Notes under the pieces: model-generated
Told to the model about the DNA's origin: nothing
The model's database searches: none
Seen by the model: the letters and a program-made list of their open reading frames with translations, nothing else
Program-made: the position numbers and the translations under genes
Part shown: positions 1 to 6,514 of the stretch, piece by piece
Position numbering within the stretch: position 1 is the first letter of the stretch
Layout: each line of letters opens with the position of its first letter
Assembly (NCBI GenBank): GCA_019454705.1
Contig: JACFNS010000056.1
Coordinates: 1-7,960 of the forward strand
Reading direction: 5' to 3'
Source of the DNA: Taibaiella sp.
GTDB lineage: Bacteria; Bacteroidota; Bacteroidia; Chitinophagales; Chitinophagaceae
DNA: 7,960 nt

Positions 1-21
1 TGGTAAATAGGTTGAAGCCGG

Positions 22-303
22 ATGAAAAAAGCATTGCGCATAGCTACAAATAAGTACCTGGTTACGGCCATAGTGTTTGTAGTGTGGGTAGGCTACTTCG
101 ACCGAAACGACTGGTTCACCCAGCAGCGCCGCCGGCAGGACCTGGAAGATACCAGGGCCAACATAACCTACCTGCGCGCTGAGATAGCGGATATGAAAGC
201 CCAAAGGGACGGCCTCAAAAACGACCCCAAAGTGCTGGAAAAGTTCGCCCGCGAAAACTACCGGATGAAGAAGGATAACGAAGACGTGTACGTCTTTGAA
301 TAA
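22..303 (+). CDS. Septum formation initiator family protein (DivIC/FtsB-like)
   Basis: This 93-residue protein has the architecture of the DivIC/FtsB family, bitopic proteins of the divisome that bridge FtsL/FtsQ-type partners at the septum. A short basic N-terminus (MKKALRIATNK) is followed by one hydrophobic transmembrane segment at about residues 12-26. A charged, heptad-like coiled coil follows at about 34-66, rich in Arg, Glu, Asp and Leu. The C-terminal block at 68-84 (DPKVLEKFARENYRMKK) matches the family's usual ending, in which a short 'E+.AR+.Y.M.+' stretch follows the coiled coil. The length is normal for the family. The first ATG after an upstream stop was chosen; no strong Shine-Dalgarno precedes it. 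The gene ends at the terminator it shares with the convergent proline dehydrogenase gene. The family assignment is firm; calling it FtsB rather than DivIC is not possible from sequence alone. Confidence 0.9.
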   Translation: MKKALRIATNKYLVTAIVFVVWVGYFDRNDWFTQQRRRQDLEDTRANITYLRAEIADMKAQRDGLKNDPKVLEKFARENYRMKKDNEDVYVFE

Positions 304-307
304 GATA

Positions 308-334
308 AAGAAAGGCGCTTACCGCGCCTTTCTT
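308..334. terminator. Bidirectional hairpin terminator between convergent genes
   Basis: A perfect 11-bp inverted repeat (arms 308-318 and 324-334, arm sequence AAGAAAGGCGC) encloses a 5-base loop (TTACC). On the + strand it is followed by a T-rich stretch (CTTTTAAGTTCTTT), as expected for an intrinsic terminator of the septum protein gene. On the - strand the downstream side is less T-rich (TTATCTTA). The stop codon of the proline dehydrogenase gene lies in the loop, so one arm is inside its last codons. It probably serves both genes. Confidence 0.85.
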
Positions 335-1488
335 CTTTTAAGTTCTTTATTTATTAATGACAGTTCCCGTCCTGTCTGTCCGGCTACAGAGGTATTCTCC
401 TGCGCACGGCGCATCAGGTAGGGCAGCACATCGCGCACGGGGCCGTAGGGCAGGTACTTGGCTACGTTGTAATTGCTGTTCGCCAGGTTGAAAGATATAT
501 TGTCGCTCATGCCGTACAGTTGCGAAAACCATACCCTGTCGCTGTTGGCGGGTAAATTGTTAGCCTCCATGTACTTCGCCGCTTCCATGCACGACTTTTC
601 GTTGTGCGTACCTATGAATACCGCCAGCTTGTCCAGGTGTTGCAGGCAGTAGAGTACTGCGGCATCATAGTCCCGGTCTGTGGCGGCTTTGTCAGGCTGT
701 ATGGGTGAGGGGTAGCCCATTTCTTCGGCGCGCTTGCGCTCTTTTTCCATATAGGCGCCGCGCACCAGCTTGGCACCCAATATATAATCTTTGGTGGTAG
801 CGTCCTTCAGGGCCACCTCCAGGTAGGGTAGCGCCCCGGTGGTATATAGCTGGAAGGTGTTATAAATGATGGCTTTCTGCTTATTGTAGCGCTGCATCAC
901 GGCTTCGCATAGCTCATTTACAGGTTCCTGTATCCAGGTTTCCTCAGCGTCTATCAGCACCATTACGCCCTCGTCGTGGGCGGTACTGCATATCTTGTCT
1001 ATGCGGCTGTGTACTCTTTGCCATTCTTCCTGTTCTGCCTGGGTAAGATTATCCCCATTATGCAGCTTTTCCAGCAGGGCGAACCGGGCAAACCCGGTTA
1101 CTTTTAGTGATATGAAGGGGATATTGGGTTTTGAAGCTGCATACTTTATAGCTTTGATGAACTCGGGTACGGCCTTGTCAAATTCAGCCTCGCCTTCCTT
1201 GCCCTCCACCCCGTAGTCCAGTATTACCCCCACGTGGTAGGCGGCCAGCTTGTCGGCAGTAGCTGCGGCCTCTTCCATAGTCACCCCCCCGCAAAACTGG
1301 CGGAATATGGTCTTCTTTACGATGCCCTCAATAGGCAGTCTCAGGCTGAGTGACCACTTGGTCAGCGCCATGCCTATAGTTGTTAAAGTTGGCGAACCCA
1401 TAGAAGCGAACAGGAACTGCGCCTGCTTCAGCTCGCGATTGGTACGATATTTGAATGCTATTTCAGTATTGTCGAATTGCGGCAGCAT
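319..1488 (-). CDS. Proline dehydrogenase (monofunctional, FAD-dependent)
   Basis: The enzyme oxidises L-proline to 1-pyrroline-5-carboxylate, passing electrons through FAD to the respiratory chain; it is the first step of proline catabolism. The 389-residue product has the PRODH TIM-barrel motifs in order: SLKVTG at 127-132, DAEETW at 180-185, KLVRGAYMEKER at 240-251, GTHN at 293-296, QLYGMSD at 323-329 and the YLMRRAQEN block at 357-365. The paired arginines R360/R361 correspond to the substrate-carboxylate binders of the PutA PRODH domain, and K129 and D180 to its other active-site residues. No P5C dehydrogenase domain is fused and none is adjacent, so the second step must be encoded elsewhere. 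The start MLPQFDNTEIAF was chosen because the FDNTEIAFKY N-terminus looks typical of Bacteroidota homologues and a promoter-like element lies just upstream. A run of seven G on the coding strand falls at codons 67-69. The reading frame is intact. Confidence 0.96.
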   Translation of the reverse strand: MLPQFDNTEIAFKYRTNRELKQAQFLFASMGSPTLTTIGMALTKWSLSLRLPIEGIVKKTIFRQFCGGVTMEEAAATADKLAAYHVGVILDYGVEGKEGEAEFDKAVPEFIKAIKYAASKPNIPFISLKVTGFARFALLEKLHNGDNLTQAEQEEWQRVHSRIDKICSTAHDEGVMVLIDAEETWIQEPVNELCEAVMQRYNKQKAIIYNTFQLYTTGALPYLEVALKDATTKDYILGAKLVRGAYMEKERKRAEEMGYPSPIQPDKAATDRDYDAAVLYCLQHLDKLAVFIGTHNEKSCMEAAKYMEANNLPANSDRVWFSQLYGMSDNISFNLANSNYNVAKYLPYGPVRDVLPYLMRRAQENTSVAGQTGRELSLINKELKRRKAR

Positions 1489-1504
1489 ATATTATATAAG
1501 AATG

Positions 1505-1536
1505 CAAAAGTAATAGGCTGCCGCCATGCAATGAAA
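1505..1536 (-). promoter_or_regulatory. Putative Bacteroidota-type promoter of the proline dehydrogenase gene
   Basis: On the - strand, TACTTTTG (1512 to 1505) fits the Bacteroidota -7 consensus TAnnTTTG in full. A weak -33 candidate, TTTC (1536 to 1533), sits 20 bases upstream of it. Transcription would begin around 1498, giving a leader of about ten bases before the ATG at 1488. The -33 candidate lies inside an imperfect palindrome (1528-1546). The -7 match is seen directly; promoter activity is inferred. Confidence 0.5.
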
Positions 1537-1559
1537 TTTTAATTGCTGACAATTATCAG
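1528..1559. promoter_or_regulatory. Two abutting imperfect palindromes, candidate operator sites
   Basis: Bases 1528-1546 form a 19-base imperfect palindrome (GCAAT..AAA.TTT..ATTGC, eight of nine pairs match). Bases 1546-1559 form a second one (CTGAcAATTaTCAG, six of seven pairs match). They share one base and lie upstream of both divergent genes, with the first overlapping the -33 region of the proline dehydrogenase promoter. AT-rich imperfect dyads of this size are typical of Lrp/AsnC-like and other dimeric regulators, which often control proline catabolism. The binding factor is not identifiable from the sequence, and chance is possible in AT-rich DNA. Confidence 0.35.
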
Positions 1560-1623
1560 TATGTCACGGCATTGTATAAAAAAGCTTAATTGGCATTATT
1601 TGACTAACCTAAGAGGGAAATTT

Positions 1624-1656
1624 TTTGTCTTAATCTAATAAGAATACTTATCTTTA
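1624..1656 (+). promoter_or_regulatory. Putative Bacteroidota-type promoter of the T9SS cargo gene
   Basis: TTTG at 1624-1627 matches the -33 element. TATCTTTA at 1649-1656 matches seven of eight positions of the -7 consensus TAnnTTTG, with 21 bases between them. Transcription would start near 1662, leaving a leader of about 24 bases made almost wholly of A and T and ending in GATAAA directly before the ATG. TAAA-type A-rich leaders are characteristic of well-translated Bacteroidota genes that lack a Shine-Dalgarno site. Confidence 0.55.
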
Positions 1657-1685
1657 CAATTCTAATAAAATTAAAAAACGATAAA

Positions 1686-3098
1686 ATGATGAAAAAGTTA
1701 CTATTACTTTTATCTGTGGGTGTGGTGGTAAATGGTGCATATGCACAAAAAGCTGCCAATACTTCTATCATGGTTTCTTCAGCTCCGCAACAGCAAAAAG
1801 CTATTGAAAGCAAAAAAGTTACTCTGGAAGACCTTAAGAAGGCTGCCGCATGGAGGTACGATAACAGCAACAAATCTGCAAACAAAGGTACGATCAGTGG
1901 TACACGTACATATAACTATGTAGACCATCTTGATTTATTAGGTACTCCTGATGGTAGTTTCCCTTATATGTGGCAGGATGGTGTTGGTATGGGCATGTAC
2001 AATTCAAACTCTGTTTTAACATGGGATACCATTAATGTTATGAGCTACGGTTCAGTATTACACCCCTGGATTCCTGGTTTCAACGACCAGTTCGTTCCCG
2101 CTTATGCAGGTAAAGTAGGTATACAAAGCTATTCAGCTTACAAAGTTGATAGCGTTGCATTTTGGGGATTGTATCAAAGGAATTCACAAAAGACTAATAT
2201 TACCGATACTCTGCGTGTAACACTTTTCTACGGCAATGGTGCAACTGGCCAGGATATCAGGCTGGCAAACTGGTATAGCCTGACACCCGGTACATTCCAG
2301 CAGAACTTTGGTGTAGATACACTTAGGGTAGCTACAGTTATGTACGATTCAGTACTGAGGGGTGCTCGTGGCACTACTAGGGTAGTGAAAGATATCCTGC
2401 TGAACAACAGCAATTTCGGTGATACTGTAGTTGTAGGTTCATTAGGTGTTCACCGTTTTGCAGTTGCATTCGGACAAAACATACCTGCAGGAAACCTGGT
2501 AGGTGTTACAGCATCGTTTGTAAGCGGCGATCCTAACAAACCAGCTCCTTATACTGATACGGTTTTCCGTGGTAACGCTGTTACCGGACTGGAGCCCGTT
2601 AAATATAACATCTTCCGTCCATTCACATTCGAAGAAGCTGATGGCCAATATCCAAAATACACTGTAGGTAACTACAACACAGGTTTGGGTATGTTGAAAA
2701 TCTATGACACAGGTAACTCTTTCTACGATACATACCTGGCTGCGTTTTTCTGGGCTAAAGAAGGTGGTTTGGAATACCCTTACATTGACTGGGTTGTTTC
2801 ATGTGCTGATTGCCCTGCTGTAGGTGTAAACGATGTAAATGGTATCATTTCCAGCGTTAAGGTGTATCCTAACCCTGCAACAAACGAAGTAAGGGTTCCT
2901 TTCGCACTGGGCGCTTCTTCTGATGTACAGGTTTCATTCACTAATGTAATGGGCCAGGTTATCAGCCGCCAGTCTTTCAGCAATGTTAAGACAGGTGAGG
3001 CCGTATTCTCTACAAGCCAACTGACTAACGGTGTTTACATGGTGAACATTGAAGCTGCAGGCGAGAAGAGGGTAGAGCGCGTGACTGTTGCTCACTAA
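1686..3098 (+). CDS. Secreted protein with T9SS type A sorting domain, function unknown
   Basis: This 470-residue protein is exported through Sec and then T9SS. Residues 1-20 are a signal peptide (MMKK, a poly-Leu core, then AYA with cleavage before Q21). The last 85 or so residues (about 385-470) are a type A T9SS C-terminal sorting domain: VYPNPATNEV near 393-402, GVY at 449-451 and the basic Lys/Arg-containing end EKRVERVTVAH, which is normally removed as the protein is attached to the cell surface or released. The middle part (about 45-370) is rich in aromatic, Gly, Thr and Asn residues in alternating beta-strand patterns such as DTLRVTLFYG and DTLRVATVMY, suggesting beta-sandwich folds. 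I recognise no catalytic motif. The only two cysteines form a CADC pair at 373-376, just before the sorting domain. Codon choice (GGT, GCT, GTT, TAC, AAC) is more AT-leaning and more biased than in neighbouring genes, which suggests high expression. ATG 1689 is an alternative start one codon later. Confidence 0.9.
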   Translation: MMKKLLLLLSVGVVVNGAYAQKAANTSIMVSSAPQQQKAIESKKVTLEDLKKAAAWRYDNSNKSANKGTISGTRTYNYVDHLDLLGTPDGSFPYMWQDGVGMGMYNSNSVLTWDTINVMSYGSVLHPWIPGFNDQFVPAYAGKVGIQSYSAYKVDSVAFWGLYQRNSQKTNITDTLRVTLFYGNGATGQDIRLANWYSLTPGTFQQNFGVDTLRVATVMYDSVLRGARGTTRVVKDILLNNSNFGDTVVVGSLGVHRFAVAFGQNIPAGNLVGVTASFVSGDPNKPAPYTDTVFRGNAVTGLEPVKYNIFRPFTFEEADGQYPKYTVGNYNTGLGMLKIYDTGNSFYDTYLAAFFWAKEGGLEYPYIDWVVSCADCPAVGVNDVNGIISSVKVYPNPATNEVRVPFALGASSDVQVSFTNVMGQVISRQSFSNVKTGEAVFSTSQLTNGVYMVNIEAAGEKRVERVTVAH

Positions 3099-3120
3099 TT
3101 TCTGACATCATATTATCTAT

Positions 3121-3156
3121 AAAAGGGTGGCAAGATTGCCACCCTTTTTTATTTTT
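3121..3156 (+). terminator. Strong intrinsic terminator after the T9SS cargo gene
   Basis: A 12-bp perfect stem (3121-3132 with 3137-3148, core AGGGTGGCA / TGCCACCCT) closes a four-base loop AGAT and is followed by TTATTTTT. It begins 23 bases after the stop codon, so the secreted-protein gene is probably monocistronic and insulated from topA. Confidence 0.93.
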
Positions 3157-3170
3157 CCGAAACAATACTT

Positions 3171-3178
3171 TATTATTG
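3171..3178 (+). promoter_or_regulatory. Weak candidate -7 element for the topA transcription unit
   Basis: TATTATTG at 3171-3178 matches seven of eight positions of TAnnTTTG. No good -33 TTTG lies at the expected distance, where the T-tract of the preceding terminator falls instead. A promoter must exist between the strong terminator ending near 3156 and the topA start at 3243, so this is the best visible candidate rather than a firm call. It would give a leader of roughly 55-60 bases. Confidence 0.25.
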
Positions 3179-3242
3179 CACATCCCGGACCAGGCGCTGT
3201 AAGGGAATTAATAATAAATAAAAAGAGCAAAAGGTTAAGCGA

Positions 3243-5588
3243 ATGGCAAAGAACCTGTTGATAGTGGAGTCTCCGGCAAAGGCGAAAACAATAGAAAAAA
3301 TACTGGGTGAAGATTTTGAAGTAATGTCCTGCTATGGTCATATCCGCGACCTGGAAAAAGAGGACATGGGTATAGATATAGAGAACGACTACACACCCAA
3401 ATACAAGATATCAGACGATAAGCAAAAGGTAGTAAAAGATCTGAAATCGCTGGCCAAAAAATCTGAAGAAGTGTGGCTGGCAACGGATGAGGACCGCGAA
3501 GGGGAGGCCATATCATGGCACCTTTGCGAAGTGCTCGGCCTGGACCCTCGCAAGACCAAGAGGATTGTCTTTCATGAAATCACCAAACCGGCCATAAAAA
3601 AAGCGGTGGAAAAACCCCGTACTGTAAATATGGACCTGGTAAATGCACAGCAGGCACGCCGCATATTAGACAGGATAGTGGGTTTCGAAATATCGCCCAT
3701 ACTGTGGCGCAAGATGAGTATGCGCAACAACCTGTCTGCCGGGCGCGTACAATCAGTAGCGGTAAGGCTGATAGCTGAACGCGAGCGGGAAATCAATAAG
3801 TTTGAACCGCAGAGCAGTTTTAAGCTGGATGCCTACTTCCAGGCCGAAGACCTGAATAAAAAGAAAGTAACATTCAAAGCTGAGAGTGGCGAAAAGATAA
3901 CGGACGAACAGGGCGCCAATAAATACCTGAAAGATTGTATTGGCGCTACTTATACAGTAGCTGATATACAGGTAAAACCCGCTAAGAAATCGCCCGCAGC
4001 GCCGTTTACTACATCTACCCTGCAACAGGAGGCAAGCCGCAAACTGGGTTACTCGGTATCGAAAACCATGTTACTTGCGCAAAAGCTGTATGAAAGCGGG
4101 CAGATAACCTACATGCGTACCGACTCGGTTAACTTGTCGGAAACAGCCCTTGAAGGCACATATAAAGAAATTGTGGCACAATACGGTGAGAAATACCACC
4201 AGCAGCGCCAGTACAAGAATAAGAACGAGAGCGCCCAGGAAGCGCACGAAGCCATACGCCCTACCGATATGGGCGTACAGCAGACAGGCAATGCCGATGC
4301 GCAACGCCTGTATGAGATGATATGGAAGCGTACCATGGCCAGCCAGATGGCTGACGCAGAACTGGAGCGTACTACTGCGAAAATCAATATCTCCACACGT
4401 AAGGACGAACTGACTGCCAAAGGTGAGGTGCTGCGTTTTGATGGTTTCTTAAAAGTATATACTGAAGGGCGCGATGATGAGGATGGTGATGAAGAGAACG
4501 CGGATATGCTGCCACCGCTGACAGTAGGTATGCAACTACCACTGATAGAAATGCGTACTACGGAAAGGTTCACCCGCCCGCAACCGCGATATACAGAGGC
4601 ATCGCTGGTGAAGAAGCTGGAAGAGCTGGGCATAGGCCGCCCGTCCACTTACGCGCCGACCATCAGCACTATACAGCAGCGTGGATATGTAGAGAAAAGA
4701 GATAAAGAAGGCATACCACGTGTGTACAGGATACTGACCCTGAAAGGCAGCGAAATAACACGCAAAGAAGAAACTGAAAATGTAGGTGCTGAGCGGAACA
4801 AATTATTCCCTACTGACCTGGGGCTGGTAGTAACCGATTTCCTGAGTGAGCATTTCCAAAAGGTGATGGATTACGGCTTTACAGCTAAAATTGAGCAGGA
4901 GTTTGATGAAATAGCACAAGGCAAAATAGAATGGCATAAGATGATAGACAGCTTTTATCATCCCTTCCATAAAAATGTAGAGCATACACTGGAACATGCT
5001 GAGCGTGCAAAAGGTGAGCGCCACCTGGGCGAAGACCCCGAGAGCGGAAAGCCTGTAGTGGCGCGCCTGGGCAGGTTTGGCCCCATGGTACAGATAGGTG
5101 GAACAGAAGACGAAGAGAAGCCGCGCTTCGCTAAATTGCGTGCCAACCAGAGTATTGAAACCATTTCTTTTGAAGAGGCAATGGAACTCTTCAAACTCCC
5201 TCGCAAGTTGGGTTTGTTTGAAGGAAATGATGTGGTGGTGAACATAGGACGCTTTGGCCCCTATGCGCAACATGATGGTAAGTTTTACTCGTTGAAAAAA
5301 GAGATGGACCCATACACTGTTGAGTTGGATGAAGTAGCGCCGCTGATAGAAGAGAAGCGTAAAGCTGCGGCAGAGAATACCATCAAAATATTTGAAAAAG
5401 AAAAAATAAAAATCCTGAAAGGCCCGTACGGACCTTATATCAAGCAAGGCCTGCGCAACTATAAATTGCCGAAGGAAAAACAGGAAACAGCTGCTGACCT
5501 GACGATAGAAGAAGTGAAGGCAATCATAGAAGACGTAAAAGCCAATCCGCCTAAAAAAGCCGCACGTGGTAAGAAGAAAAAGTCGTAA
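3243..5588 (+). CDS. topA: DNA topoisomerase I (type IA)
   Basis: The enzyme relaxes negative supercoils by passing one strand through a transient, tyrosine-linked break in the other. The 781-residue product starts with a Toprim domain: VESPAKAKTIEK from residue 8, with E9 the catalytic acid, then ATDEDREGEAISWHL with D82, D84 and E86 as Mg2+ ligands. The central type IA core carries ITYMRTDSVNLS, in which Y290 is the active-site tyrosine. The SYAP-type motif near GIGRPSTYAPTI is also present. Instead of the C4 zinc fingers of the E. coli enzyme, the C-terminus has three repeats marked by GRFGPM (610-615), GRFGPY (669-674) and GPYGPY (727-732), then a Lys/Arg-rich tail (KKAARGKKKKS). The length fits zinc-less topoisomerases I. 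An AAAAGG stretch eight bases upstream of the ATG may act as a weak ribosome binding site. The gene is followed after 24 bases by the SirB1-like gene in the same direction. Confidence 0.98.
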   Translation: MAKNLLIVESPAKAKTIEKILGEDFEVMSCYGHIRDLEKEDMGIDIENDYTPKYKISDDKQKVVKDLKSLAKKSEEVWLATDEDREGEAISWHLCEVLGLDPRKTKRIVFHEITKPAIKKAVEKPRTVNMDLVNAQQARRILDRIVGFEISPILWRKMSMRNNLSAGRVQSVAVRLIAEREREINKFEPQSSFKLDAYFQAEDLNKKKVTFKAESGEKITDEQGANKYLKDCIGATYTVADIQVKPAKKSPAAPFTTSTLQQEASRKLGYSVSKTMLLAQKLYESGQITYMRTDSVNLSETALEGTYKEIVAQYGEKYHQQRQYKNKNESAQEAHEAIRPTDMGVQQTGNADAQRLYEMIWKRTMASQMADAELERTTAKINISTRKDELTAKGEVLRFDGFLKVYTEGRDDEDGDEENADMLPPLTVGMQLPLIEMRTTERFTRPQPRYTEASLVKKLEELGIGRPSTYAPTISTIQQRGYVEKRDKEGIPRVYRILTLKGSEITRKEETENVGAERNKLFPTDLGLVVTDFLSEHFQKVMDYGFTAKIEQEFDEIAQGKIEWHKMIDSFYHPFHKNVEHTLEHAERAKGERHLGEDPESGKPVVARLGRFGPMVQIGGTEDEEKPRFAKLRANQSIETISFEEAMELFKLPRKLGLFEGNDVVVNIGRFGPYAQHDGKFYSLKKEMDPYTVELDEVAPLIEEKRKAAAENTIKIFEKEKIKILKGPYGPYIKQGLRNYKLPKEKQETAADLTIEEVKAIIEDVKANPPKKAARGKKKKS

Positions 5589-5600
5589 ATTACCATTGCG

Positions 5601-5612
5601 AAAAGGAAAGGA
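5601..5612 (+). promoter_or_regulatory. Purine-rich Shine-Dalgarno-like site before the SirB1-like gene
   Basis: AAAAGGAAAGGA lies directly before the ATG at 5613, with the first AAGGA about five bases from the start codon. It supports this start and makes independent translation of the second gene likely. Most other starts in the window lack such a clear site. Confidence 0.5.
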
Positions 5613-6494
5613 ATGAGCATACCCCACGAGAAGGAAATATCGGCTCTGTTAAAACTTATTGACGACCCCGATACAGAGGTGTTTGATACTGTAGCAGAAA
5701 AACTGCTGAACTATGGCGTGGAGATAATTCCCAACCTGGAGCAGCTATGGGAAGTAACAGCCGATGCTGCCACACAAGAGCGGATTGAAATGCTCATTCA
5801 CCGTGTACATTTCCAGAACCTTCAGAAAGAGTTTTATGACTGGAGCCAGGCATCTAAGCCTGAATTGCTTCGTGGCGCCATATTGGTAGCCAAGTTCCAG
5901 TTCCCGGAAATGAATGTGCCGTCTATACTCACCCAGTTTGACCAGATGCGCAGGAATATATGGCTGGAACTGAACAACTACCTGACACCGTTGGAGCAGG
6001 TAAACATACTGAACAGCATACTGTTTAACTATTACAAACTACAGGGCCACGAACTGACAGAACGTGAGCCTAAATACTATTTCATCAACCAGGTGATGGA
6101 AAGCAAGCAGGGCAATGCCTACTCAATAGGCGTGCTGTATCTTGCACTGTGCGAGCTGCTGGACATTCCAATCTTTGCTATTGACCTGCCGAGGCAGTTT
6201 GTATTCGCTTATATAGATACACTGCACCATTTCTACAGTGTAGATGACGCGCCCGTGCAGCAGATGCAGTTCTTTGTAGACCCGATGAATGGTATGGTGT
6301 ACACACAGAAAGATGTGGATACTTACCTGAAAAAAATAAATGCCACAGACAGGGAGACTTACTTTAAACCGTTGGAACCCAAGCGCATTATCTTCAAAAT
6401 GTTGGAAGAACTGATGCTTTGCTACCGCTACAAGCGCGATGATGAAAAAGCTGCTGAGATACAAGAGCTGATGAATATACTGGTGGGGGTGTAG
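5613..6494 (+). CDS. SirB1-like protein with transglutaminase-fold domain
   Basis: This 293-residue soluble protein resembles the SirB1/YchA family (Transglut_core2 type), whose biochemical role is not established. The N-terminal 75 residues or so look alpha-helical and HEAT-like. The transglutaminase-like core spans roughly 85-230: the segment around KQGNAYSIGVLYLALCELL (165-183) matches the family's '+xGNxxSxGxLyLxLxExL' block. LPRQF (192-196) takes the place where SirB1 proteins usually have a 'FPGHF' motif. FVDPMNGMVY (221-230) matches the 'F+DPFNGG' block. The final helices (about 255-290) resemble the TPR-like tail of the family. The usual transglutaminase Cys and the GH histidine are not visible at the expected places, so it may be non-catalytic. 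It begins 24 bases after topA with no terminator between, so co-transcription is likely. The gene ends inside a terminator hairpin, convergent with aroC. Confidence 0.8.
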   Translation: MSIPHEKEISALLKLIDDPDTEVFDTVAEKLLNYGVEIIPNLEQLWEVTADAATQERIEMLIHRVHFQNLQKEFYDWSQASKPELLRGAILVAKFQFPEMNVPSILTQFDQMRRNIWLELNNYLTPLEQVNILNSILFNYYKLQGHELTEREPKYYFINQVMESKQGNAYSIGVLYLALCELLDIPIFAIDLPRQFVFAYIDTLHHFYSVDDAPVQQMQFFVDPMNGMVYTQKDVDTYLKKINATDRETYFKPLEPKRIIFKMLEELMLCYRYKRDDEKAAEIQELMNILVGV

Positions 6495-6514
6495 CCCACC
6501 AATTATTCTTTTTT
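6481..6514 (+). terminator. Intrinsic terminator overlapping the end of the SirB1-like gene
   Basis: A 7-bp stem (TGGTGGG at 6481-6487 with CCCACCA at 6495-6501) has a seven-base loop holding the TAG stop codon. It is followed by AATTATTC and then a six-T run (6509-6514) in a T-rich stretch. Most of that T-rich stretch lies over the last codons of aroC on the other strand. It would end the topA unit; on the - strand no T-tract follows the hairpin, so it is probably directional. Confidence 0.65.

Noticed and set aside
1..21. Possible 3' end of an upstream gene (GGT AAA TAG at 2-10), perhaps enolase, which often precedes this septum gene in Bacteroidota
   Set aside because: Three codons are too few to identify a product or even the frame; neighbour identity is only a guess.
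1489..1685. A small RNA or riboswitch in the divergent intergenic region
   Set aside because: Apart from promoter-like elements and the two short dyads there is no extended stem structure, terminator or known riboswitch core in this stretch.
1604..1885. A 93-codon hydrophobic open frame on the - strand over the start of the secreted protein gene
   Set aside because: It is the complement of the signal peptide and the AT-rich leader; its hydrophobicity is an artefact of that composition.
4109..4648. A 179-codon open frame on the - strand within topA
   Set aside because: Its translation is Ser/Arg/Val low-complexity and mirrors the topA coding frame; no start signal or homology is visible.
4803..5627. 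A 274-codon open frame on the - strand, opposite the 3' part of topA
   Set aside because: It is fully antisense to a firmly identified gene, its translation is rich in Phe, Cys and Tyr as expected from the complement of Lys/Glu codons, and it shows no recognisable domain.
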